Origin: Acidobacteriota bacterium
GTDB taxonomy: Bacteria > Acidobacteriota > Terriglobia > Terriglobales > Acidobacteriaceae
Direction: 5' to 3'
Length of the DNA: 5,334 nt
NCBI GenBank assembly: GCA_021805955.1
Contig: JAJZDO010000115.1
Span: 1-5,334, forward strand
The notes beneath the pieces are model-generated. The model had not been told where the DNA came from. It did no database searches and was given only the letters and a program-made list of their open reading frames with translations. This document shows, one piece after another, positions 1 to 5,334 of the stretch; position 1 is the stretch's first letter, and each line of letters begins with the position of its first letter. The position numbers and the translations under genes are program-made.

Positions 1-1
1 C

Positions 2-1051
2 GGTAAGCCGGTTGCGACCGAATATTCCTACGAAGAAACGATGTATCCGAAGTTCATTATGAACTGGGCTTCGCTGCGCGGCATCCACACTGCGGATTGG
101 ATGTATGTGCGCGCACCGAGGCCGGAATTGTACGATCTGAAAAACGATCCGGGCGAATTGCATAACGTCATCGATGCCCATCCGAAGGAATATCGCGAGC
201 TAGACAAGCAACTGAAGCTGCTGATTGGGAACAGCGGGACAGAGGAGGTGGTTTCGCAGCAGATGGACCAGCAGACGATGGCACGGCTGCGGTCGCTGGG
301 GTATCTGGGTGGATCGTCGCAGCAATCGGTCAGTCTGAATAGCGCCGGCCCAGATCCCAAGGACCAGGTCGAAATCCTGAAATTACTGCATGAGGCAAAA
401 GATCCGCCTGCAGGCGCGGAACCTTCAGCGCGCAGGATTGAGTTGTACAAGGAGGCGCTCGCAAAGGACCCATCGAATCCCTCCATTTATTACGACCTTG
501 GCGATGAATACCAGAAGACGGGCCAGAACGAAGCCAATCTGCAACTATGTCTCGACGCGTTGCACCATGGGGTGACGGGATCGATGATTTTGTCTCGACT
601 GGGACAACTGTACCTGGGCAAGGGCGACGCGAAGCAGGCGATTGCATATTATGAGCCGGCCGTGCAGTTGGACCCGATCGATGTTGGAACCATCGACGGT
701 CTTGGCTCTGCCTATTCTGCGAACGGCCAGCTTGCCGAAGCGACCAGGGAATTTCAGCGGGCGCTCGCCATTGAGCCATACATCCCCGCCTACAATGGGC
801 TGGGACTTGTGGCCGTGAAGCAACACGATTTTGTCGCCGCTCGAAAGAATTTTGAGCGCGCGATCCAAATGGATCCGAAGGATGCCGAATCGCAGTTGAA
901 CCTGGGCGTGCTTTGCATGCAGACCGGCGATGCTGCTTGCGGAAGGACGGCGTTCCATGCATTTCTTGCGAATGCGTCGCCAGTGCAATTTAAGGACACG
1001 ATTCCGCGCGTGCAATATGCTCTGAGAACGGTACTGGCAGAGAAGCCGTAA
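2..1051 (+). CDS. Sulfatase-superfamily protein with C-terminal TPR repeats (5' partial)
   Basis: The frame is open from base 2 to a TAA at 1049-1051, giving 349 residues, so the gene starts upstream of the window; the ATG at 41 is internal. Residues about 1-105 match the end of sulfatase / alkaline-phosphatase-fold proteins: a 'LRGIHTADWMYVRAP' strand pair, then 'ELYDLKNDPGELHNV' (residues 43-56), the usual C-terminal signature of sulfatases, then 'RLRSLGYLGG' (95-104), which ends the enzyme domain in TPR-linked members. About five TPR units follow, roughly at residues 162-188, 195-228, 229-262, 263-296 and 297-324, with the typical G-x-Y/A, A and 'DP' turn positions. The catalytic C/S-x-P-x-R site and metal ligands lie outside the window, so substrate and activity cannot be judged. 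The protein is probably exported or membrane-bound, but its N-terminus is not seen. A non-sulfatase member of the superfamily is the main alternative. Confidence 0.86.
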   Translation, partial: GKPVATEYSYEETMYPKFIMNWASLRGIHTADWMYVRAPRPELYDLKNDPGELHNVIDAHPKEYRELDKQLKLLIGNSGTEEVVSQQMDQQTMARLRSLGYLGGSSQQSVSLNSAGPDPKDQVEILKLLHEAKDPPAGAEPSARRIELYKEALAKDPSNPSIYYDLGDEYQKTGQNEANLQLCLDALHHGVTGSMILSRLGQLYLGKGDAKQAIAYYEPAVQLDPIDVGTIDGLGSAYSANGQLAEATREFQRALAIEPYIPAYNGLGLVAVKQHDFVAARKNFERAIQMDPKDAESQLNLGVLCMQTGDAACGRTAFHAFLANASPVQFKDTIPRVQYALRTVLAEKP

Positions 1052-1092
1052 AGACCCGAAAAAGCGTCGCAGCAATAGTGCATTTGTACTTC

Positions 1093-1119
1093 GAAAAAAG
1101 ATAGTTGCCAAGGCAACTA
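1093..1119 (-). terminator. Probable intrinsic terminator of the AAA-VWA genes
   Basis: Read on the minus strand, the dyad at 1119-1102 folds as a 7-bp stem (TAGTTGC/GCAACTA) with a CTTG tetraloop. It is followed by TC and six T (1099-1094). It lies 72 bases past the VWA stop codon. The stem is short and only moderately GC-rich, so strength is uncertain. On the plus strand the same hairpin is followed by A residues, so it would not terminate the sulfatase-TPR transcript. The same bases also form the left operator-like dyad; both readings may hold. Confidence 0.5.
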
Positions 1120-1150
1120 AAAACGCGAATATGGTTGCTAAGGCAACTAA
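1102..1150. promoter_or_regulatory. Tandem MarR-type operator-like dyads
   Basis: Two dyads share 16 of 17 bases (1104-1120 and 1134-1150), with centres exactly 30 bp apart, close to three helical turns. The left one is a perfect 8-bp inverted repeat around AA (TAGTTGCC-AA-GGCAACTA, 1102-1119). The right one carries one mismatch (GTTGCT-AA-GGCAAC). The core TTGCC-N2-GGCAA is the arrangement bound by E. coli MarR at marO. A weak + strand promoter fits between them: TTGCCA (1106-1111), an 18-bp spacer, then TATGGT (1130-1135). No gene follows on the + strand, because the VWA gene ends at 1191 on the other strand. The pair is therefore either an orphan operator or a hairpin pair with another role. 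The dyads are certain; the regulator family is inferred. Confidence 0.42.
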
Positions 1151-1190
1151 CTTTGCCCGGGAGTGGGTATCCGCAGGATGGATCGCAGAC

Positions 1191-2453
1191 TTAGTGAATT
1201 GTCTTCATCTTGCGGGAGAGGAAATCCATCAGCAGATATTGGCCGAGATTTTCCGGAGTGGTGAAGTAGGCCTTGCCTTTGCACATGGCCGAGACTTGCT
1301 GCACGAACTGCACCAGGTCGGGATCGGAGGCCAGCATGAAGGTGTTGATCATGATGCCGGAACGCTTGCAGCGCGCGACCTCTTCCAGAGTTTCGTGGAC
1401 GATCAGCGGGTCCAGGCCGAAGGCGCTTTTATAAATTCTCCCATCCGGCAGCGTCAGCGCGGAAGGCTTGCCGTCGGTGATCATGACAATCTGCTTCATG
1501 TCTTTGCGCTGGCGGGCCAGAATGCGCTGCGAGAGGCGTAGACCTTCACGCGTATTGGTGTAGTAGGGGCCGACCTGCGCCCGCGCCAGATGCGGAAGCG
1601 GCAGCTCTTCCGCGGAGTCGTGAAACAAGACCAGCGTCAGGGTGTCGCCGGGATACTGGGTACGCACCAGGTGCGACAGCGCCATGGCGACGCGTTTGGC
1701 GGGAGTGAATCGGTCTTCTCCATACAAAATCATGGAGTGGGAACAGTCGAGCATCACCACGGTGGCACAGGAGCTTTGGTAGTCCGACTGATGCACGTGC
1801 AGGTCGCTATATTCGAGATTGAGTGGAAGGGAAATGCCTTCTCGGGCCAGCGCGGAACTGAGCGTTGCGGTCGCGTCGAGGTTTAGAGTGTCGCCAAATT
1901 CGTACAGGCGTGAACCGCCGCCGATCTCGACTCCGGTGGAAAGCTCGCGGGTGTCGTGGCGACCGAAGGAGGACTTGCCGAGCGAGCCCAGCAGGTCTTG
2001 CAGAGTTTTGTAGCCGAGAAAGTCGAGTCCCTTGTCGGTGACTTGGAAGCGCACCTCCGGCGCGGCGGCGCTGGTTTCTCCAACGGCAGGTGAAACGCGT
2101 CCGGCATCCGGTCGGCCCGCCGCGGCGGGCTGGCTGCGATCGAATTGGATGTAGTTTTCCTGTTCCATGCGATCCAGCAACTGCTCGATCAATTTTTCGA
2201 TCTCGCCTTCCGCAGTCAGTCGGTCGATGCGTTCCTGGATTGCGTCGTCGAGCATGTCGCCATTCTCCAGCGCCTGGCGCATGGCTTCCCGCAAGTTGTC
2301 GAGGGTCTGCTCGCTGCCGAGTTCTTGAAACCGGCTGAACGGGGAGCGGAAGCCGGAATCCAGCAGAAAATCCGACAGCGCCTCCAGCAGCGATTCCATT
2401 TCCAACTCGTCGGCCAGATTGCCCGTGTATTTGCTGTATCGAATGCGCTTCAT
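1191..2453 (-). CDS. VWA domain protein, partner of the adjacent AAA+ ATPase
   Basis: This is a 420-residue protein with no signal peptide or membrane segment, so it is probably cytosolic. Residues 1-105 are helical and acidic, including '[20 protein letters not shown]' (16-35), and probably make the contact with the ATPase. Residues about 106-135 are an Ala/Pro/Gly-rich linker. Residues about 228-410 form a von Willebrand factor A domain. Its metal-ion-dependent adhesion site is intact: D236-x-S238-x-S240 in 'MLDCSHS', a Thr in 'YYTNTREGL' (299 or 301), and D327 in 'MITDGKP'. Such proteins bind a divalent metal and link a MoxR- or BchI-type ATPase to its client, as CoxE, ViaA, CbbO and NorD do. 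The ATG follows a weak TAGGG at 2463-2459 with 5-nt spacing and lies 31 bp after the ATPase stop, which supports cotranscription and perhaps coupling. The domain is certain; the client is unknown. Confidence 0.9.
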   Translation of the reverse strand: MKRIRYSKYTGNLADELEMESLLEALSDFLLDSGFRSPFSRFQELGSEQTLDNLREAMRQALENGDMLDDAIQERIDRLTAEGEIEKLIEQLLDRMEQENYIQFDRSQPAAAGRPDAGRVSPAVGETSAAAPEVRFQVTDKGLDFLGYKTLQDLLGSLGKSSFGRHDTRELSTGVEIGGGSRLYEFGDTLNLDATATLSSALAREGISLPLNLEYSDLHVHQSDYQSSCATVVMLDCSHSMILYGEDRFTPAKRVAMALSHLVRTQYPGDTLTLVLFHDSAEELPLPHLARAQVGPYYTNTREGLRLSQRILARQRKDMKQIVMITDGKPSALTLPDGRIYKSAFGLDPLIVHETLEEVARCKRSGIMINTFMLASDPDLVQFVQQVSAMCKGKAYFTTPENLGQYLLMDFLSRKMKTIH

Positions 2454-2484
2454 CGTGGCCCTAGAAATTCATAATGGCTGCCGC

Positions 2485-4005
2485 TTAGTTGTAGACCTTT
2501 CGCCCGCGTCGCGCGGTCAGGTCGTCGGGATCGCGTTTCGCGCCACGTTCCATACGCTCGGCGGGATGTGTCTGTCTTTCGGGAGCGATGAAGCCACGCT
2601 CTTCATTGCGGCTGATGCGGCGATGGGCCACCATGCCTTCCAGAAGAAATTCCGCCGCCGACACGATACGCTCCGGCGTGTCTTTGGCGCGGATGCCGAG
2701 CGGAGCCAGCGTCTCCACCAGTCCCTGGATTTGTCGTAGCTCGGTCAGCATCGCCGCGGCCGGCTGGTCATCCTGCATTTTGATATTGCCGCCGAGATTG
2801 AACCATTGTTCAATCTGCTGCGTGTTGGCGCCGGCGAAATAATGGTCGAAAACCTGCGCGATGGATTGACGCACAATTTCGCGCACCACCGTCTCCGGCC
2901 CGCGCATTTCGCCCTCGTATTCGAGTTCAATTTTTCCGGTGATGCCGGGCAGCGCACTGTACAAATCGCCTGCGCGCGGCACGGCCAGCGATTCGCCATG
3001 CTGAATGGCGCGCCGTTCGGCATTCGAAACTACCAGCTCCATGGTGCTGATGGGCAGCCGCTGGCTGACGCCGCTGCGGCGATCGACCTTCTTATCTTCT
3101 CGCGCAGTAAAGGCAATTTGCTCGACGATGGAGCGAATGTAGCCAGGAATTTCGGTCTTCATCAGGCCGCGTTCGGTCCAGGCCTCCTGGCTGGTGATGG
3201 CGATGCCTTCCACCAGCGTGAGCGGATAATGGGTGCGGATTTCCGATCCGATGCGGTCTTTCAACGGCGTGACAATCTTGCCGCGCGCTGTGTAATCCTC
3301 CGGGTTGGCGCTGAAGATGAGGGCCACGTCGAGCGCCAGGCGAACGGGGTGCCCTTTGATCTGGACGTCGCCCTCCTGCATGATGTTGAACAGCGCGACC
3401 TGGATTTTACCAGCCAGATCGGGCAGTTCATTCAGCGCGAAGATGCCGCGATTGGCGCGCGGCAGCAGACCGTAGTGAATATTCAATTCGCTCGACAGAT
3501 GCTGGCCGCTGCGTGCCGCTTTGATGGGGTCGAGATCGCCGATCAGGTCGGCGACGGTGACGTCGGGCGTGGCGAGTTTCTCCACGTAGCGTTGCTCGCG
3601 CGGAAGCCACGCAATGGCCGTGGAGTCGCCGTGTTCCGCAATGCGATCTTTGCAGGCCCGGCACAAGGGCGCGTACGGATTGTCGCGGATTTCGCAGCCG
3701 GCAATATAGGGAATGGTTTCATCGAGCAGGGTTGTGAGGGCCCGTAAAATGCGGCTCTTCGCTTGTCCGCGCAGGCCCAGCAGGATAAAGTTATGCCGCG
3801 ACAGAACTGCATTCACGATCTGCGGAACCACGGTGTCGTCATAGCCGACGATACCCGGGAACAACACGTCTTTGGCGCGCAGTCGCTCAATCAGATGCTG
3901 GCGCATCTCGTCTTTCACGGTGCGCCGGGCCAGCCGCGCTTCAGAGAAGAGAGTGCTGCGTCGCAACTCGCCCAGGGTTGCGGGAAGTTGTGATGAATTC
4001 GACAT
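2485..4005 (-). CDS. Magnesium-chelatase-type AAA+ ATPase (BchI/MoxR-like)
   Basis: This is a 506-residue cytosolic AAA+ protein. Walker A is GLRGQAKS at 77-84. The Walker B position reads 'GIFALNELPDL' (187-197), with Asn192 before the catalytic Glu193 where Asp is usual. Sensor 1 is 'IFSANPED' (230-237) and arginine-finger candidates lie in 'PLKDRIGSEIR' (247-257). The stretch 'LAGKIQVALFNIMQEGDVQIKG' region (197-218) matches the helix-2 insert of the magnesium chelatase I / MoxR clade. An insert at 104-118 holds C104, C115 and C118, a possible metal knuckle. The last 45 residues or so are charged and probably disordered. The ATG is set by a strong AAGGGGGA at 4018-4011, 6 nt upstream. The VWA partner follows after 31 bp, so the pair should work as a ring ATPase plus adaptor that remodels a client. 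'Magnesium chelatase' would be a misleading name: no porphyrin-binding subunit or pigment gene is present. Confidence 0.9.
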   Translation of the reverse strand: MSNSSQLPATLGELRRSTLFSEARLARRTVKDEMRQHLIERLRAKDVLFPGIVGYDDTVVPQIVNAVLSRHNFILLGLRGQAKSRILRALTTLLDETIPYIAGCEIRDNPYAPLCRACKDRIAEHGDSTAIAWLPREQRYVEKLATPDVTVADLIGDLDPIKAARSGQHLSSELNIHYGLLPRANRGIFALNELPDLAGKIQVALFNIMQEGDVQIKGHPVRLALDVALIFSANPEDYTARGKIVTPLKDRIGSEIRTHYPLTLVEGIAITSQEAWTERGLMKTEIPGYIRSIVEQIAFTAREDKKVDRRSGVSQRLPISTMELVVSNAERRAIQHGESLAVPRAGDLYSALPGITGKIELEYEGEMRGPETVVREIVRQSIAQVFDHYFAGANTQQIEQWFNLGGNIKMQDDQPAAAMLTELRQIQGLVETLAPLGIRAKDTPERIVSAAEFLLEGMVAHRRISRNEERGFIAPERQTHPAERMERGAKRDPDDLTARRGRKVYN

Positions 4006-4010
4006 GCCTG

Positions 4011-4018
4011 TCCCCCTT
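4011..4018 (-). promoter_or_regulatory. Strong ribosome binding site of the AAA+ gene
   Basis: AAGGGGGA read on the minus strand, ending 5-6 nt before the ATG at 4005-4003. It fixes that start. It also suggests independent translation of this gene despite the upstream LON gene on the same strand. Confidence 0.7.
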
Positions 4019-4140
4019 GCGTCTTAGACGGGTATTCGTCGGGAATGATTCTTTCTTCTTTCGATGCCGCTTTACCCCGTCACGAACGGGTACGGGCGCC
4101 AATCGAGCGGCCTCGTTTCACCAGGCAGCAAGGGAGGTCA

Positions 4141-4251
4141 ATGTATCCGAAGTGCAGCGCATGCAATCGCAGATCATCCAAGGGCCGAACCGTAGCGCGC
4201 GGATCCAAGCGCGCGCTACATGACGAAACCATTGCTTGCGGCCGTCTTTGA
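4141..4251 (+). CDS. Possible 36-residue ORF with a CxxC motif (doubtful)
   Basis: The ATG at 4141 follows AGGGAGGT (4131-4138), a good Shine-Dalgarno match but with only about 3 nt between GGAGG and the ATG, which is short. The product starts MYPKCSACNRR, resembling the first knuckle of a small zinc-ribbon protein, and a single further Cys lies near the end (ACGRL). No second CxxC is present. Most of the ORF fills the gap between two minus-strand genes and its last 36 bases overlap the LON gene antisense. The 4192-4219 palindrome lies within it. It could be a remnant of a zinc-ribbon gene, a real small protein, or chance. I do not recognise a family. Confidence 0.2.
   Translation: MYPKCSACNRRSSKGRTVARGSKRALHDETIACGRL
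4192..4219. repeat. GC-rich perfect palindrome spanning the LON stop codon
   Basis: Arms GTAGCGCGCG (4192-4201) and CGCGCGCTAC (4210-4219) pair perfectly over 10 bp around an 8-base loop. The LON stop codon (TAG, 4218-4216) is part of one arm. Neither strand has a T tract after it, so it is not a standard intrinsic terminator. It looks like a REP-type palindromic unit or a transcript-end stabilising hairpin. Only one copy is present in the window, so dispersal cannot be shown here. Confidence 0.5.
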
Positions 4252-4824
4252 GGCCATGGAGCCGCGTTGCAGCTTGGGCAGGATCGAGTGATAAAACCCC
4301 ATCAGCCTGGCGGTACGCTCACCGTCGGAGTGGAGGTGCAGCAGTTCCTGCTTGAATTCCAGGTCTGCCGGAATGGCAGAGGCCAGCAGGAAGGCTACCG
4401 GCTGGTTCAGGTCCAACTGCGGAAACTCAGTGGCAGCGCTTCCAGACATCTCCATCATTTCCATGTGCAGGGCGGCGCATTGCTCGCGATCACGGCGCGT
4501 GGAAGACGGTTCCCGGTCATGGAGAAAGTCCACCTCCGCCTGCAAAAAACTTCGTCCTTCCAGCAACGATTCAATTTCAAAACGGCGCTCGCCGCGGCAA
4601 AGGATGTCCAGGCGCCCGTCGGGATAGCGGTGCATCACAGTGATAATTTTCGCTGTGCATCCAACAATCGCGAGCCCCTCTCGCCGGGCCCGCACCATTC
4701 CGAATTCACCCTGGCGCTGGAGGCATTCCCCGATCATTTCTTTGTATCGATCTTCAAATATATGCAGCGACAGGGCTGCGCCGGGGAACAAGACCAGGTC
4801 GAGCGGGAATAGCGGGATCTTCAT
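4216..4824 (-). CDS. Stand-alone LON substrate-binding domain protein
   Basis: This 202-residue protein consists of the LON N-terminal (substrate-binding) domain without the AAA+ or Ser-Lys protease domains of Lon. It opens with the family signature 'PLFPLDLVLFPGAALSLHIF' (4-23) followed by 'EDRYKEM'. The strands 'VGCTAKIITV' and 'RLDILCRGERRFEI' are the second hallmark. A helical bundle follows, including 'QPVAFLLASAIPADLEFKQELL'. The family is thought to bind unfolded or target polypeptides; a client here is unknown. The ATG at 4824 is chosen because GGAG lies 5 nt upstream. A TTG at 4845 would add seven residues and overlap the TPR stop, but it has no better ribosome site. The small TPR gene ends 17 bp upstream on the same strand, so the two are probably cotranscribed. 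The final codons and stop lie within a palindrome, which may have shaped the C-terminus. Confidence 0.9.
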   Translation of the reverse strand: MKIPLFPLDLVLFPGAALSLHIFEDRYKEMIGECLQRQGEFGMVRARREGLAIVGCTAKIITVMHRYPDGRLDILCRGERRFEIESLLEGRSFLQAEVDFLHDREPSSTRRDREQCAALHMEMMEMSGSAATEFPQLDLNQPVAFLLASAIPADLEFKQELLHLHSDGERTARLMGFYHSILPKLQRGSMASKTAASNGFVM

Positions 4825-4829
4825 TCTTT

Positions 4830-4835
4830 CTCCAA
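4830..4835 (-). promoter_or_regulatory. Ribosome binding site deciding the LON gene start
   Basis: TTGGAG read on the minus strand, 5 nt before the ATG at 4824-4822. It favours this ATG over the upstream TTG at 4845. Confidence 0.65.
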
Positions 4836-4841
4836 CTTGAT

Positions 4842-5183
4842 TCAATTCAGGCTCTGCGAGCCCTGATTTGTCAGTTCCTCCAGCATTCCCTCCATCTCTG
4901 CCAAGGCATGCTGGTTGCCAGTACGGCGGGCGGATTCGATGCCAGCACGCAGGCGAATCTCGGCCTGCCGAGCGTCGCCGCTGGCCATCAATGCCTGCGC
5001 AGCCATTTGATAGCCGGCCGTGTAATCGGGGTGCAGACGCTGCAAGGCATCAAACTGCTCCATCGCCAAAACAGGTTCGCCTCGCTGCGCGTACTCGATC
5101 GCCAGTCCGTAGCGAGCAAACGCATTCCCCGGATCCTGCGCCAGAATTTCTATGAATGCCGCCACTTTGTCAACGCTCATCAT
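4842..5183 (-). CDS. Small TPR-repeat protein
   Basis: This 113-residue soluble protein is made almost entirely of tetratricopeptide-type helical hairpins: roughly residues 5-34 ('ILAQDPGNAFARYGLAIEYA'), 36-68 ('PVLAMEQFDALQRLHPDYTA') and 70-103, the last less regular. No signal peptide or membrane segment is seen. Such proteins are protein-interaction scaffolds. Its stop lies 17 bp before the LON gene, so a shared transcript and perhaps a shared partner are likely. The start is either of two adjacent ATG codons (5183 or 5180). The nearest ribosome-site-like run, GGGGG, touches the first ATG, so the second ATG is slightly favoured by spacing. The TPR-type fold is clear; the function is unknown. 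Confidence 0.78.
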   Translation of the reverse strand: MMSVDKVAAFIEILAQDPGNAFARYGLAIEYAQRGEPVLAMEQFDALQRLHPDYTAGYQMAAQALMASGDARQAEIRLRAGIESARRTGNQHALAEMEGMLEELTNQGSQSLN

Positions 5184-5229
5184 CCCCCGAGAGAAAGAAA
5201 CTTTGTTGGGCTACCGCCCGTACTCTTCC

Positions 5230-5258
5230 ACCTTACGGCGTCATGCGGTGCATCTCAA
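5230..5258 (-). promoter_or_regulatory. Weak candidate promoter for the TPR-LON genes
   Basis: On the minus strand TTGAGA (5258-5253, five of six matches to TTGACA) and TAAGGT (5235-5230, three of six to TATAAT) are 17 bp apart. A start point near 5223 would give a leader of about 40 nt. The -10 element is poor, so this is a position-based guess. An AT-rich stretch near 5288-5300 is an alternative. Confidence 0.2.
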
Positions 5259-5334
5259 GCGATCTCCCCGCAAAAACTTTCGCAGCGTAAAATAAAAGTT
5301 CCCTTTGCGGTGGCGTCCTCACGTAGCAGTCAGA

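Noticed and set aside
41..53. A 13-base exact match between 41-53 and 4141-4153, both reading Met-Tyr-Pro-Lys
   Set aside because: A match of this length is not surprising between two places in 5.3 kb, and similarity stops abruptly after it.
330..1111. Minus-strand ORFs opposite the sulfatase-TPR gene
   Set aside because: The + strand frame carries TPR periodicity and the sulfatase end motif. The antisense products are compositionally odd and have no domains.
1131..1541. A + strand ORF starting inside the operator-like dyads
   Set aside because: After about 20 codons it runs antisense through the VWA domain, has no ribosome site, and its sequence mirrors the complementary gene.
2463..2472. 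Three-codon mini-ORF (ATG AAT TTC TAG) between the AAA+ and VWA genes
   Set aside because: It has no ribosome site and is too short to support. Its stop overlaps the weak TAGGG before the VWA start by chance, as far as can be seen.
2806..3747. A 313-codon + strand ORF opposite the AAA+ gene
   Set aside because: It is entirely antisense to a protein with clear AAA+ motifs. Long antisense frames are common in GC-rich coding DNA, and its product shows no recognisable domain.
2485..4005. Naming the AAA+/VWA pair as magnesium chelatase subunits I and D
   Set aside because: The fold clade fits, but the large porphyrin-binding subunit and other pigment genes are absent, and the VWA protein lacks the AAA half of a true D subunit.
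4073..4092. Imperfect inverted repeat (TACCC ... GGGTA) in the LON-AAA gap
   Set aside because: The arms pair only with a bulge, there is no T tract, and the stem is too short to separate from background in GC-rich DNA.

Overview
The window looks like part of a bacterial chromosome of moderately high GC content. The gene content (a sulfatase fused to TPR repeats, a magnesium-chelatase-type AAA+ ATPase paired with a VWA protein, and a stand-alone LON substrate-binding protein) is a combination I associate with Acidobacteriota. That assignment is an inference from gene types, not from a marker gene. No rRNA, tRNA, CRISPR array, transposase or phage gene is visible.

Layout. On the + strand, bases 2-1051 hold the 3' part of a sulfatase-superfamily protein whose C-terminus carries about five TPR repeats; its start lies outside the window. 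Bases 1052-1190 form a convergent intergenic gap with two near-identical dyads 30 bp apart. They resemble MarR-family operators, and the left one also reads as an intrinsic terminator for the minus-strand genes. All remaining genes are on the - strand, in transcription order from the right: a small TPR protein (5183-4842), a LON-domain protein (4824-4216), a gap of 210 bp with a GC-rich palindrome and a possible tiny + strand ORF, the AAA+ ATPase (4005-2485) and the VWA protein (2453-1191). Bases 5184-5334 are a leader region holding only a weak promoter candidate and an unproven open frame running to the window edge.

How the genes fit together. The AAA+ and VWA genes are 31 bp apart and form the recognisable two-component module of a hexameric ATPase plus a metal-dependent (MIDAS) adaptor, as in MoxR/VWA, RavA/ViaA, CbbQ/CbbO, NorQ/NorD and the BchI/BchD pair of magnesium chelatase. 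No porphyrin-binding chelatase subunit or chlorophyll gene is present, so chelation of magnesium is not supported; remodelling or metal-loading of an unknown client protein is the better inference. The TPR and LON genes are 17 bp apart and probably cotranscribed. Whether they belong to the same transcription unit as AAA-VWA is unclear because of the 210 bp gap. The least explained signals are the orphan operator-like pair at 1102-1150, the palindrome across the LON stop codon, and the AAA protein's Asn in place of the Walker B Asp together with its three-cysteine insert.
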